From the IMG/VR virus record IMGVR_UViG_3300044956_000636, positions 1 to 22,529 of that record: 22,529 nucleotides of DNA; one strand, 5' to 3'. The notes beneath the pieces are model-generated. The model was not told the DNA's origin and did no database searches. It saw only the letters and a program-made list of their open reading frames with translations. The DNA is from a virus. Made by a program: the position numbers and the translations under genes. Every line of letters starts with the position of its first letter. The first letter of the stretch is position 1. This document shows, one piece after another, positions 1-8,108 of the stretch.

Positions 1-1447
1 CTTGCTCGCCTGCTATTTCTTTATCATTTTTCGCAATATCATCTTCTGTTTGTCTCAGAATATTTTTACGTACCCACTTAATACTATAATATTTTCCAAT
101 ATATTGTTCAATAGAATTTAACATATTAATTCTTTGAGCAAGTATTTCATTTTCTTTTAATTCAGTAAAAAAATTATCTCTTAAAAAATCAAAACGAATA
201 TCTTGACTAAATTGGCTCCACTCTTGATCTTTTATAATTCCTTTTAAAATTAATTGTACTCTTAAAATATTATAAAAGATAGTGCTAAATTTACGTCTTA
301 ATCTATCAATAAATTTTTGGAAGTTTAATTCATCACGACTTATTTCACTTGCTCTTCCTAAATTAAATCCAGTTTCACTTAACAATCTTGTTACAGGAAC
401 ATTTAAAGATTGATATAATTTCTTTTGAAAATATTGTACATCAGCTATCTCACCTAAATTTTGTCCACCTTGAAGTGTAGTAATTTCAGTTCCTCTACCA
501 CCTTCTCTCCTTGGCATCCAAAAATCTTCAAGCATTGACATGTGTTTACGATCATCTCGTACTTCACCTGTTGATGCATCATATACAATTTTATTTCTAA
601 ACTTATTCATGATGTCGTTTACATACTGTTCTGCTTTTATCTTAGGCAGATTACCAACATCAATATAAAATATTCTACGTTCAGGAGCTCTTGATATACG
701 ATAAATTACTATACTATCTTCTACCATTTTTAACTGATTTACTGGTTTTATCGCTTTATGTAAATGCGATAATATCATACCAGAATTTAAATCAGTTAAT
801 CCTGATGGCGTAAATACAACTGAATCTAAAGATAGTTTAATACCTGTCGCTAAACTATCAGTAATTCCTTTATCATTATAAATGTAGTATTCTTCTATAT
901 CTTTTACTACGTCAACACCCTTGTCATTTTTTTCTTTTTTATAATTTTTAATCTTACGTATCTTACGTGGATCTATAAATCTTAACTCATTAATTCCACT
1001 TTTAGTATTTTTTGGATCTATAATTATATGGTAATATAGTCTTCCATCAACATACCATGTACGAAATATATCGTGACCACGTGTATCAAAATCTAATAAT
1101 TTATAAACTTTTTCAAACTCTTTACGAATATCAGCTTTAATTTTATCTGATGCTTTTAAATCATCTAAAACTACATCAACTGACATACGTTGATTATCTA
1201 GTATAATCGATTCATTTACAATATCTTCAATCGCATTATCAGCATCTGGATAATAAGAAACTTCACGATATCTTTTAATTAAATCGTTTTCACCCTTAAT
1301 ACTTGCATCTAAATCAAGTGTTAATCCATAATAGGCTGCTGCGTCTGATACAACTGTTGATCCATCTATATTTGATGGAGTCACTACCGAAGTAATATCT
1401 TTTTTCGGTGTTTTCCTTTTAATCTCAAATCCAAATAATTCTGCCAT
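1..1447 (-). CDS. 20: Portal vertex protein gp20 (3' end cut by window)
   Basis: This is the T4-type portal protein, which forms the dodecameric ring at the head vertex through which DNA is packaged and to which the neck attaches. The frame is open from the ATG at 1447 to the window edge, giving 482 residues with no stop. The clearest landmark is residues 312-350, containing PRREGGRGTEITTLQGG followed by NLGEIADVQYFQKKLYQSLNVP; this stretch is characteristic of T4-like and cyanophage g20. Other supporting parts are YYGLTLDLDA near residue 39 and the GFNLGRASEISRDELNF segment near residue 360. T4 gp20 is 524 residues, so only a short C-terminal part should be missing. The start is preceded by a weak GGAAAT ribosome site. 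It follows gp19 with a 37-base gap, the usual T4 order 17-18-19-20. The identification is firm. Confidence 0.97.
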   Translation of the reverse strand, partial: MAELFGFEIKRKTPKKDITSVVTPSNIDGSTVVSDAAAYYGLTLDLDASIKGENDLIKRYREVSYYPDADNAIEDIVNESIILDNQRMSVDVVLDDLKASDKIKADIRKEFEKVYKLLDFDTRGHDIFRTWYVDGRLYYHIIIDPKNTKSGINELRFIDPRKIRKIKNYKKEKNDKGVDVVKDIEEYYIYNDKGITDSLATGIKLSLDSVVFTPSGLTDLNSGMILSHLHKAIKPVNQLKMVEDSIVIYRISRAPERRIFYIDVGNLPKIKAEQYVNDIMNKFRNKIVYDASTGEVRDDRKHMSMLEDFWMPRREGGRGTEITTLQGGQNLGEIADVQYFQKKLYQSLNVPVTRLLSETGFNLGRASEISRDELNFQKFIDRLRRKFSTIFYNILRVQLILKGIIKDQEWSQFSQDIRFDFLRDNFFTELKENEILAQRINMLNSIEQYIGKYYSIKWVRKNILRQTEDDIAKNDKEIAGEQ

Positions 1448-1484
1448 AATCTATTTCCGAGTTCTTTTTTGAAACTCTGTTATA

Positions 1485-2078
1485 TTATATTCTAATTGGG
1501 AATGAACCCACTGGTGTATCAATAGAAATATTAACTCCTACACCATCACGACTAGCTGTATCACTGTCAAAGTAATTATATTGAAATTCAACATCAAACG
1601 TTTCCATCGCATTTGTTGTATCATAGTCTAATTGAACTACTCCAATTGAAATTGGATAAGCATCAACAAAACGATATGATTTAATAATCGCACCTGAACG
1701 ATCTAATTGTCTTACAACTAAATCTGTTTGGTAATCTCTTGGATTTACACGACCATTTGTTGTTTGATAATTTTGAATACCATTTGACCAACGTTCCATC
1801 GCATTTCTTATATTGAAATTTGTATCATTATAAATTGAAACGACCCATGGAGCAAACGTTCTTTCTCCTGCAAAATTAACAGCACGACCACGATAATTAA
1901 CTGGAATGTTCTCTATTGTGCTCGCTGGTAATTGTGCTGCTTTACATAAAAATTGTGCTTGTGATGAAGCTAAAATCCCTGCAACAACGTAGCTAGGGAA
2001 AATTAATTCAACACGAAATTGATTGGGGCGAGCTCCGCCACCAGACATTTGTGCTTTAAATTCTGCTATATCAGCCAT
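1485..2078 (-). CDS. 19: Tail tube protein gp19
   Basis: Tail tube subunit, 197 residues; T4 gp19 is 163. Hexameric rings of it stack inside the sheath to form the channel for DNA ejection. The N-terminus (ADIAEFKAQMSGGGARPNQF) is of the cyanophage/T4 gp19 type. The middle carries PASTIENIPVNYRGRAVNFAG (residues 51-71), the familiar tube motif P-x-x-x-x-x-x-I-P-V-x-Y-x-G-R. The C-terminal half has RFVDAYPISIGVVQLDYDTT and FDVEFQYNYF, the conserved end of the tube beta-barrel. A strong ribosome site (AAAGGAG) lies about 8 bases before the ATG. It sits directly after the sheath gene, as expected for two products made in similar high copy. A run of about 25 residues beyond the FQYNYF strand is longer than in T4. 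Confidence 0.95.
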   Translation of the reverse strand: MADIAEFKAQMSGGGARPNQFRVELIFPSYVVAGILASSQAQFLCKAAQLPASTIENIPVNYRGRAVNFAGERTFAPWVVSIYNDTNFNIRNAMERWSNGIQNYQTTNGRVNPRDYQTDLVVRQLDRSGAIIKSYRFVDAYPISIGVVQLDYDTTNAMETFDVEFQYNYFDSDTASRDGVGVNISIDTPVGSFPIRI

Positions 2079-2098
2079 TTAAGTTTCTCCTTTAAGTT

Positions 2099-3805
2099 TT
2101 AGCCACCTATTTCACTAAAGTTAACACTTGATCTAGCTGCTACAAATGTTAAGTTAATGAAGTTGATTGAGCGATTAGGTTTAATGAATATGCTTGCTAC
2201 AAATTCATTTTTATCTATTACATCTGCTGTATTATTTGTTTCATCACACACAACTCTAAAATCAGTTATACCACGACGACCTTGTACGTCTCTTAAGAAT
2301 GGTTCTATTTGATTTTTAAATTGAGCACGAGTAAACGCATCATTAAATTCAAATAATTGAGCCTTAGCAGCAATTGAAATTGATTTTTCTAATACAATGA
2401 ATAGTCTTCGTACATTAATTCTATCGAAAGCACTTGGTGCTGCCAATAAAGTTTTATCACCAAATAACTGTGTTCCTTCACCAGGGAAAGTCACAATAGG
2501 ATTTATGCCTTTTTGATAAAGCGAATCTCTTTGTGCTCTATTTGGATTAAATGCTAGTTTAACAACATTTTTGATTTGACCACGATTCGATCCAGCTGGT
2601 GAATACCATGGATCTTGAGCATAGTCTGTTCTTGCAGCAAGACCTGCTGTATCTCCATTTAATGGAACATAACGATACTTGTCATTATAACGATCATATT
2701 GAAATTTATAACCAGAATCTAATATACCATAAGAAGAACTCGGAAGAGCATTTCTATATGCTATGATATCTGCTACTGGAGTTGCTGAAGCATCAGAAAT
2801 ATAAGAACCATTAGCTGCTTCTGGAGAGATGAAAGCCACTGCGTCTTTTCTTGCTTCTACAATATTATTAATTACATAAATTGCTGTCGCTGTTGTCGCT
2901 TTTCCTAAAAGAACTAACGATATGTCAAGCTGATCGTTTGCGAACAATGCATAACCTGTTTGAATGTTTCCTGCTGACACAGCATAATCGTCGACACCAC
3001 CAGTTAGAGAGGCATTTAATACTGAAGTGATATCTTTATATGGTTGCCCTGCTGGAACAGTACCCCAGTTTACAGCATTCGCATTCGCAGTGTTATTTAC
3101 CTCTGCGGATACATTAGGATGATCCATCCACCAAATATATCTTGAATTTGAATTTATTACTTCTTTATAAAAATTACTTGAACCATCTGACTTTTTCGCA
3201 CCATATGCTTTTGAAATAAATTCAAATTTTTCTAAAATTGTACCAGCTGAACCAGTAAATTGTCCATCTTCGTCAATAACGACAACATGTAATTCGTCAT
3301 TTGATACGTTATTTGAAGTTGCCCACGCTGATGTATCTGGTGATCTATCAAATAATGACTCATATGTCCAACCTGTATAAGTTGATTTGTCAGCCATTGA
3401 TACTTTTAATGAATTACCAAGTGAACCAGCCCATTTAGCTGCAAATTCACCTACGTTTGCTTGACCACCTTCGAAGGAATTTAAATATTGTTCTGCATTT
3501 TTAATTTTAACTGCTACACCAGAAACTACAGCGTTTCTGTCTGAAGATCCGTTTCCTCTTACTACAAATAAATTATTCGAGTATGATAAAAAGTTAGCTG
3601 CAGTAAAAAACGATTCAAAGTTTGAATCATTTGGTTTACCGAATCTTTCTACTAATTCGTTTTCGGATGTAATTTGTACAGGATCTTCGATTGGTCCCCA
3701 CTCAAACTTACCTACAAATGCACCTGCACTTGTGGCAACATTAGGAACTATACTCGTAAAGTCCTTTTCTGTTACAACTACTCCTGGACTTAATTGGAAT
3801 GCCAT
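2099..3805 (-). CDS. 18: Contractile tail sheath protein gp18
   Basis: Sheath subunit of the contractile tail, 568 residues with the start chosen here; T4 gp18 is 659. The N-terminus MAFQLSPGVVVTEKDFTSIV and the following PNVATSAGAFVGKFEWGP match the canonical sheath start. The last 100 residues (FNDAFTRAQFKNQIEPFL, then GITDFRVVCDETNN and FIKPNRSINFINLTFVAA) are the conserved C-terminal domain that clamps the tube and links neighbouring subunits. The reading frame is open 13 codons further upstream to 3844. I place the start at 3805 because a strong GAGGAGAG ribosome site lies just before it and because homologous sheaths begin at this Met. The upstream leader holds a hairpin and a late-promoter-like motif. 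The gene is first in the sheath-tube-portal group and is likely one of the most strongly expressed genes here. Confidence 0.96.
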   Translation of the reverse strand: MAFQLSPGVVVTEKDFTSIVPNVATSAGAFVGKFEWGPIEDPVQITSENELVERFGKPNDSNFESFFTAANFLSYSNNLFVVRGNGSSDRNAVVSGVAVKIKNAEQYLNSFEGGQANVGEFAAKWAGSLGNSLKVSMADKSTYTGWTYESLFDRSPDTSAWATSNNVSNDELHVVVIDEDGQFTGSAGTILEKFEFISKAYGAKKSDGSSNFYKEVINSNSRYIWWMDHPNVSAEVNNTANANAVNWGTVPAGQPYKDITSVLNASLTGGVDDYAVSAGNIQTGYALFANDQLDISLVLLGKATTATAIYVINNIVEARKDAVAFISPEAANGSYISDASATPVADIIAYRNALPSSSYGILDSGYKFQYDRYNDKYRYVPLNGDTAGLAARTDYAQDPWYSPAGSNRGQIKNVVKLAFNPNRAQRDSLYQKGINPIVTFPGEGTQLFGDKTLLAAPSAFDRINVRRLFIVLEKSISIAAKAQLFEFNDAFTRAQFKNQIEPFLRDVQGRRGITDFRVVCDETNNTADVIDKNEFVASIFIKPNRSINFINLTFVAARSSVNFSEIGG

Positions 3806-3810
3806 TGCTC

Positions 3811-3818
3811 TCTCCTCT
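3811..3818 (-). promoter_or_regulatory. Strong ribosome binding site that fixes the gp18 start
   Basis: On the minus strand the bases AAGAGGAGAGAGC immediately precede the ATG at 3805. The GAGGAG core is at a normal distance. The alternative upstream ATG at 3844 has no comparable site and would place coding sequence across the leader hairpin, so the shorter protein is preferred. Confidence 0.8.
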
Positions 3819-3829
3819 TTAATTATTGA

Positions 3830-3849
3830 CACGTTTCTTGACAAACGTG
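3830..3849 (-). promoter_or_regulatory. Perfect 7-bp hairpin in the gp18 leader
   Basis: The plus strand reads CACGTTT, six bases, AAACGTG, a perfect inverted repeat with a 6-base loop. In the minus-strand transcript it lies 24 bases upstream of the gp18 ATG and just downstream of the promoter-like motif at 3861-3867. No U-run follows in the direction of transcription (the next bases are TCAATAATT), so it does not look like an intrinsic terminator for gp17. A 5'-end mRNA-stabilising or processing hairpin is the more likely role; this is inference. Confidence 0.6.
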
Positions 3850-3858
3850 CTTATCTAC

Positions 3859-3868
3859 TTTATTTAGT
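3859..3868 (-). promoter_or_regulatory. Candidate late promoter core upstream of gp18
   Basis: The minus strand reads ACTAAATAAAG here, in the gap between the gp17 stop and the gp18 start. It resembles the T4 late promoter core (TATAAATA) in the relaxed form NTAAATA. The core lies about 55 bases upstream of the gp18 ATG, leaving a leader that would begin close to the hairpin. The same ACTAAATAA string occurs at 21949-21958 before another gene. Confidence 0.45.
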
Positions 3869-3872
3869 TTTT

Positions 3873-5456
3873 TTAAAAATTTGAAGGGTTTTCTCGATCA
3901 TTTCCATCATTAACAAAACCAAATGGAGTCAACTCTTCTTCAATCTCTTGTATTTGTTTTTTATATAACTCTTTCCTTATGTTTATATCCGTTATTTCTC
4001 TAAAATATACGTCAGATGTAAGCCAAGCAAAAAGCACACACGTCATCACTAAATCATCAGTATAGCCATCGTCAGCTGAATAATAACCATTTTTGCTGAT
4101 AAATGTAGTTAATTCGCTAATAATAGTTGAATCAAATATTAATAAACTATTATTTTCAATTAAACTTTTTAATATACCACAACCTTTTCTTTTTACAGAA
4201 ACATCAGTTGTGACACCTAGTGAATTTGATTTATCACCAAACCCACCAGTAATTCTTTGTCCTTCGTTCTTAATCCTAGCAACATATATAAGATTTTCAT
4301 ATTCTAGTTCATTATGTAAAATATATGGTATAGTTTCACCATTATTAATTTCAATTAATACAAAAGCATTATTATAATCTCTTCCAATTTTATCTATAAT
4401 ACTTGGAACAAGTAACATGCTAATCGTATTCGAACGATATTTCCCTACAACTTTATAAGGCATTTCTGTTATATCAAAAATGCTCATAGCTGTATAATCT
4501 CTTCCTGTACCTTTACTTGGATCAACCACAATTACATACTTATGATTTGGTTCAGGTTTTTCTAATATATCTAAACCATCTTTAGAATATATAAATGGTT
4601 TAGGAGATAAATTTCTTAAACTTTCACCATTAATCAATGTAAGTGAACTTCCTAAAAATTCACAAAGTATTTCTTGATTAAATTTTACATCACCAAGTAA
4701 TCTTCTTTGTGATTCAGCCCAAAATTTATCACGTCCTGGAATTCTATCGTAAGGAATAAAAAGATGTTTAAAACCATTTTTATTATTTACAGCATCATTC
4801 CAAAATTTCCAAAAGTGATTATATCCTAATGGAGTAGAACTTAATAATATTTTTGTAGTTTCTCCTGCCATAATAGTAGGATAAACTGAAGTAAAAAATT
4901 CATCTGCAATTTGATTTGGTATGATTGCAGTTTCATCAATATATAACCAATTAACTGATTTACCACGTATCGCACTTGGAGTTGTAGCTGAAGTAAATAC
5001 TTTACTTCCATTTTCTAATTCTATATCACCTTTATTCCATGTTACAACACCTTGTTGCAACCATAAAGGTAAATTTTCAAACATTAATTGATAACGATCT
5101 AAAACTTCTCTGGCTGTACTTCCTTTATTTGCTAGTATGCCAACAGTAACATTATCAGTAAACAATGTATAATGTAAAATACATGCAGCTGATGTAATAG
5201 TTTTTCCTTGCTGTCTTCCTTCCATTAAAATCACTTTACGATTATTCATGATTATCTTTACTTTTTCTTTTTGACAATCATATAAAGCGAAAGGAATTAA
5301 TCCTAAGTCTAATGAAACTATTTTACAATAGTTTTCTATAAAGTAAATCGGATCTTCTTTACATTTAAGAAATTCTTGTATTTCTTGTTTTGTAAATTTT
5401 ACTTTTACACCAACAGCTTTAAGTGCTGTATTTGCATTATAAAAATTTGTAGGCAT
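3873..5456 (-). CDS. 17: Terminase large subunit gp17 (packaging ATPase/nuclease)
   Basis: Motor that cuts concatemeric DNA and pumps it through the portal. It is 527 residues; T4 gp17 is 610. ATPase domain: Walker A GRQQGKT at 80-86; Walker B LYIDE at 171-175 followed by TAIIPN; coupling motif SSTP at 206-209 followed by LGYNHFWKFW. Nuclease domain (RNase H fold): first acidic residue in VVDPSKGTGRDY (Asp312), second in FVLIEINNGET (Glu369), third in YTDDLVMTCVLFAWLT (Asp467/Asp468). All expected catalytic residues are present, so the enzyme looks intact. The N-terminus is shorter than in T4. The start codon lies within a small AGGC-TTAT-GCCT inverted repeat. The gene follows a fibre-type gene rather than gene 16, which is unusual for this gene order. 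Confidence 0.97.
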   Translation of the reverse strand: MPTNFYNANTALKAVGVKVKFTKQEIQEFLKCKEDPIYFIENYCKIVSLDLGLIPFALYDCQKEKVKIIMNNRKVILMEGRQQGKTITSAACILHYTLFTDNVTVGILANKGSTAREVLDRYQLMFENLPLWLQQGVVTWNKGDIELENGSKVFTSATTPSAIRGKSVNWLYIDETAIIPNQIADEFFTSVYPTIMAGETTKILLSSTPLGYNHFWKFWNDAVNNKNGFKHLFIPYDRIPGRDKFWAESQRRLLGDVKFNQEILCEFLGSSLTLINGESLRNLSPKPFIYSKDGLDILEKPEPNHKYVIVVDPSKGTGRDYTAMSIFDITEMPYKVVGKYRSNTISMLLVPSIIDKIGRDYNNAFVLIEINNGETIPYILHNELEYENLIYVARIKNEGQRITGGFGDKSNSLGVTTDVSVKRKGCGILKSLIENNSLLIFDSTIISELTTFISKNGYYSADDGYTDDLVMTCVLFAWLTSDVYFREITDINIRKELYKKQIQEIEEELTPFGFVNDGNDRENPSNF

Positions 5457-5462
5457 AAGCCT
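5451..5462 (-). promoter_or_regulatory. Small inverted repeat containing the gp17 start codon
   Basis: The minus strand reads AGGC, TTAT, GCCT, with the ATG of the terminase gene starting inside the 4-base loop and ending in the second arm. The AAAGG ribosome site lies just upstream of it. The stem is short but GC-rich in an AT-rich genome. It might slow initiation on a low-copy motor protein; this is speculative. Confidence 0.25.
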
Positions 5463-5474
5463 GAACTACCTTTA

Positions 5475-6401
5475 TTATATAACTACTATATTTCCTAACA
5501 TCGTTCCAGGATTTGCTTGGCTACGATATTTAAATGAATTTCCTGTAGCAGCACTCATAGGTATTGTAAATGTAATAGTTTGGTTCTGGTCTGCTATGTT
5601 TGCTATTGCATTTGTTGATGAAATAAAATCTGCTGCAGGAGCAACATCGTTAGAATCAAGTACTTCTAAAATTTGTCCTGAACGTGTATTTGTAAGTCTT
5701 ATTGTTTCACCTCTTTGAGCAATAATGTTTGGATCATTTTGTCCTGCTGAAAGAAGTCCAGGACCAGTAACTGAATAATCGCTTACTCCAGCTCCACCAA
5801 AAGTATATGTTCTATTTGTAAAAATAGAACCAGTCAGACCATTAACTGATGTAATTGCTGCAGTTAATTCAATAGAAGAAGCTGTTGGACTGGTAATTGT
5901 TATTCCTGTTCCAGCTATAATAGCAATATCAGATAATGACGCATTTGATCCTGTTAGACGAATTGTTCTTTGACCTGCTTGAATAGCTTCAGCACTTAAA
6001 GAAAAAGTGACTGGAGATGGATTATTATTTGTAACAGTGATTGTATTTTCATCTGTACGAACAATTGTAAGTCCAGCATTTGCTGATAAAACTGATATAT
6101 CATCAGTTGTAGAATCTGACCCTGTTAATCTTACTTTTGCTCCACTCGCTACTGTTTCAGCACTAATAGAGTAAGTAGTGTTTGTATCTATATCGTTATT
6201 AGGAACGTAATTTGTTCCATTAAATTTAAGTGTCGCACCATTAGTTATAGCTCCTGAAGGGATTGCGATACGCACAGTGTTTCCACCTAATGCGTTATAT
6301 AATTCGTCAAAGTTAGAATTAATTTTTACACCACCATCACGTAAGGTATTACCTGTACCGTCGTTTGGTGATGATCCAACTCCAATTAACTGTTTTGCCA
6401 T
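5475..6401 (-). CDS. Fibre-type virion protein in the gene-16 position
   Basis: A 308-residue protein of the phage fibre/appendage type. The N-terminus (residues 6-35) has IGVGSSPNDGTGNTLRDGG followed by KINSNFDELYNAL. This 'NDGTG-x-x-LR-x-x-x-x-K-[IV]-N-x-NF' module is widespread at the start of marine phage structural proteins. The body is Ser/Thr/Asn/Gly-rich beta-type sequence with two related units: residues 76-123 (TYSISAETVASGAKVRLTGS onward) and 132-180 (TFSLSAEAIQAGQRTIRLTG onward). No DNA-binding helix-turn-helix, no coiled coil and no enzymatic motif is visible. It lies between gp15 and gp17, where T4 has the small terminase gp16. It does not resemble gp16 in sequence or composition. 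It probably decorates the virion; the exact site is unknown. Confidence 0.65.
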   Translation of the reverse strand: MAKQLIGVGSSPNDGTGNTLRDGGVKINSNFDELYNALGGNTVRIAIPSGAITNGATLKFNGTNYVPNNDIDTNTTYSISAETVASGAKVRLTGSDSTTDDISVLSANAGLTIVRTDENTITVTNNNPSPVTFSLSAEAIQAGQRTIRLTGSNASLSDIAIIAGTGITITSPTASSIELTAAITSVNGLTGSIFTNRTYTFGGAGVSDYSVTGPGLLSAGQNDPNIIAQRGETIRLTNTRSGQILEVLDSNDVAPAADFISSTNAIANIADQNQTITFTIPMSAATGNSFKYRSQANPGTMLGNIVVI

Positions 6402-6410
6402 ATTTGTTTC

Positions 6411-7175
6411 CTAGTATGTTATATCATATTGAGAAGTTTTAAATATATCTTCCCATATTTCACTTGTAATTCCACCTGTATTTAGGTTAGCAATTATCGT
6501 ATTTTGTCTATCTGGATTGCCTATATCGACAATCGTTTTAGTTATAATTTTACCATCTGGGTTTGCGTATCCAAAAAGATTAAGTTTTAATTGAAAACCT
6601 AACGTCCATGTAACAAACCTACGTGTTTCAAAAGTACCATCGTACTCATCTTGCATTGTCACAGTATTTAAAATAATTGGAACATCAGTAACAATGTCCA
6701 GAGGTGTTTTCATTGATTGAATACTCATCGTAAACTCTGGTGTAAAATAAGGTAGAATTTGTTCTACTATTTGTAAACCATCCTCTGTATTATTAGATAT
6801 ACAATATAAACTTATATCTAAATTATATGGTACAGGAGCAAATACTCTATTTGCTGTATTTACTCCAGCTCCAACTGATTTATTCTTTTCAATAGATGCC
6901 ATACGTGAAACTTTTCTTGTAGCATCTAAATTTAATCCAGTCATTTCAAAAGAAAGACGTGGAAGAGTAATCATTACTTGATTCGAAAGAGTAGGATCTT
7001 GTTCTACACGTTGAATCCATTTTTCTTTCGGAGCATAAGCAATTGGTATTAATAAAGTTTGTTCTATTGTTCCATTTGCTTTTTTTCTTTGAATTTTAAG
7101 ATCTGAAAATATTTTAGCAAATCCTATAATACAATTTCTTATCGTTTCGTGATAATATGGTGGTTTATTTAACAT
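6411..7175 (-). CDS. 15: Tail sheath stabiliser / tail terminator gp15
   Basis: A 254-residue homologue of T4 gp15 (272 residues), the hexameric protein that caps the sheath and tube at the head-proximal end and docks to the neck. Evidence is the N-terminal block YYHETIRNCIIGFAKIFSDL with IQRKKANG and IPIAYAPKEKW (residues 7-54), the stretch LPRLSFEMTGLNLDATRK (about 90-107), and above all DGLQIVEQILPYFTPEFT near 132-150, which closely follows the T4 'IVEQILPYF-P-F' motif. The end of the conserved region, RRFVTWTLGFQLKLNLFG, is also in place. The gene starts two bases after the gp14 stop, with its ribosome site (GGAGAA) built from the last gp14 codons, so translation is probably coupled. The identification rests on motif order and gene order. 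Confidence 0.92.
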   Translation of the reverse strand: MLNKPPYYHETIRNCIIGFAKIFSDLKIQRKKANGTIEQTLLIPIAYAPKEKWIQRVEQDPTLSNQVMITLPRLSFEMTGLNLDATRKVSRMASIEKNKSVGAGVNTANRVFAPVPYNLDISLYCISNNTEDGLQIVEQILPYFTPEFTMSIQSMKTPLDIVTDVPIILNTVTMQDEYDGTFETRRFVTWTLGFQLKLNLFGYANPDGKIITKTIVDIGNPDRQNTIIANLNTGGITSEIWEDIFKTSQYDITY

Positions 7176-7177
7176 GA

Positions 7178-8104
7178 TTAAAATTCTCCAAATGGATTAT
7201 TTTCAGACCATGCTACTTTATTATTATTTGGATCTCTTTCAACTTTTATAGAAACGTTATCAGCAAATCCACCTTGTTTATCAATATTCATATCTAATGT
7301 ACAAATAGCAACAGCTTGTGTTCCTCCAGCTGGTGGAGCACTTATTGTAATTGTAGGTACACTCTTAAATCCATTACCCACATTTGTAATCGTAGCACCA
7401 TTTATTTTACCATTTAATATAGTACAAGTAGCTGTAGCATTTGTAAGTGGATTACCACCAGTAAATGTTAATGTAGGTGCTGTAACATAACCTGCACCAA
7501 GATTTGTAAACGTAATACTGTTTACATACATTACTTCATTACGATTAGGATCAGTATTAAATGTTTTTAATGGTTCAAATATATCAATTTCTGGTACACC
7601 TGTATCAATTTTTTCAGAAGAATATTGAAATAATTCAACTTGTAATTTATAAACGTAAAGTTTTCCTAATTGATAAAAAGGATCTTTATCTTTTACATAT
7701 CTTATTTCAAATAAACTTTTAGTTAAAGGAAAATAAATTAAATCTCCTTCAACTGGACGATTTGTTATTATAGTATTACCATATTGACCTACTAATTGAT
7801 TCCATCTTCTTCTTGCTACAACTAATGTAGCTGAGGATTCAATCATTAAACCAAATTTACTTACAAAAGCACCTGCTCCATCATAATCTTTTACATTTTC
7901 AAAATACATTTCAATAGGATAAGCATGATTAAATGTACTTAATGTATCTTCACCTAAAATTTGATCTTTATTTACAAATTTTCTTGGTATATAATATACA
8001 GTCTGAGCATAAATACCTAAAGATTCTATAATTAAATCTTCTATTAGGTTTTGCTCATTCGCAGTTCCTTGTGTAAAATAAACATTTCTGCTTCCAGTGC
8101 TCAT
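7178..8104 (-). CDS. 14: Neck protein gp14 with C-terminal repeat insertion
   Basis: Head-completion neck protein, 308 residues; T4 gp14 is 256. With gp13 it forms the neck that joins the filled head to the tail. The recognisable part is residues 1-180: NLIEDLIIESLGIYAQTVYY with IPR, then DQILGEDTLSTFNHAYPIEMY, FGLMIESSATLVVARRRW, RPVEGDLIYFPLTKSLFEI and FYQLGKLYVYKLQVELFQYS. Residues 194-274 then contain two beta-type units: FTNLGAGYVTAPTLTFTGG followed by NATATCTILNGKI, and ATITNVGNGFKSVPTITIS followed by AVAICTLDMNI. They are not part of the T4 protein as I know it. The C-terminus returns to a gp14-like acidic/Asn-rich end (WSENNPFGEF). The gene begins 4 bases after the gp13 stop. Confidence 0.92.
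   Translation of the reverse strand: MSTGSRNVYFTQGTANEQNLIEDLIIESLGIYAQTVYYIPRKFVNKDQILGEDTLSTFNHAYPIEMYFENVKDYDGAGAFVSKFGLMIESSATLVVARRRWNQLVGQYGNTIITNRPVEGDLIYFPLTKSLFEIRYVKDKDPFYQLGKLYVYKLQVELFQYSSEKIDTGVPEIDIFEPLKTFNTDPNRNEVMYVNSITFTNLGAGYVTAPTLTFTGGNPLTNATATCTILNGKINGATITNVGNGFKSVPTITISAPPAGGTQAVAICTLDMNIDKQGGFADNVSIKVERDPNNNKVAWSENNPFGEF
7283..7525 (-). repeat. Two-unit G-x-G-[YF]-x-x-x-P-T beta repeat inside gp14
   Basis: Coding repeat covering residues 194-274 of gp14. Each unit of about 38 residues has the form [IT]-x-x-x-N-x-G-x-G-[YF]-x-x-x-P-T-[LI]-T followed by a Gly/Pro loop and an A-x-[AC]-x-x-x strand. The same pattern recurs in many phage virion surface proteins, so it is probably a small exposed beta domain. 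Confidence 0.7.
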
Positions 8105-8108
8105 ATGT

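Noticed and set aside
1459-1477. Weak inverted repeat GAGTT/AACTC between gp19 and gp20
   Set aside because: Only five pairs with a nine-base loop and no U-run downstream; not convincing as a terminator or regulatory stem.
3806-3844. N-terminal extension of gp18 by 13 residues
   Set aside because: The upstream ATG lacks a ribosome site, and the extension would be translated through the leader hairpin; sheath homologues start at the internal Met.
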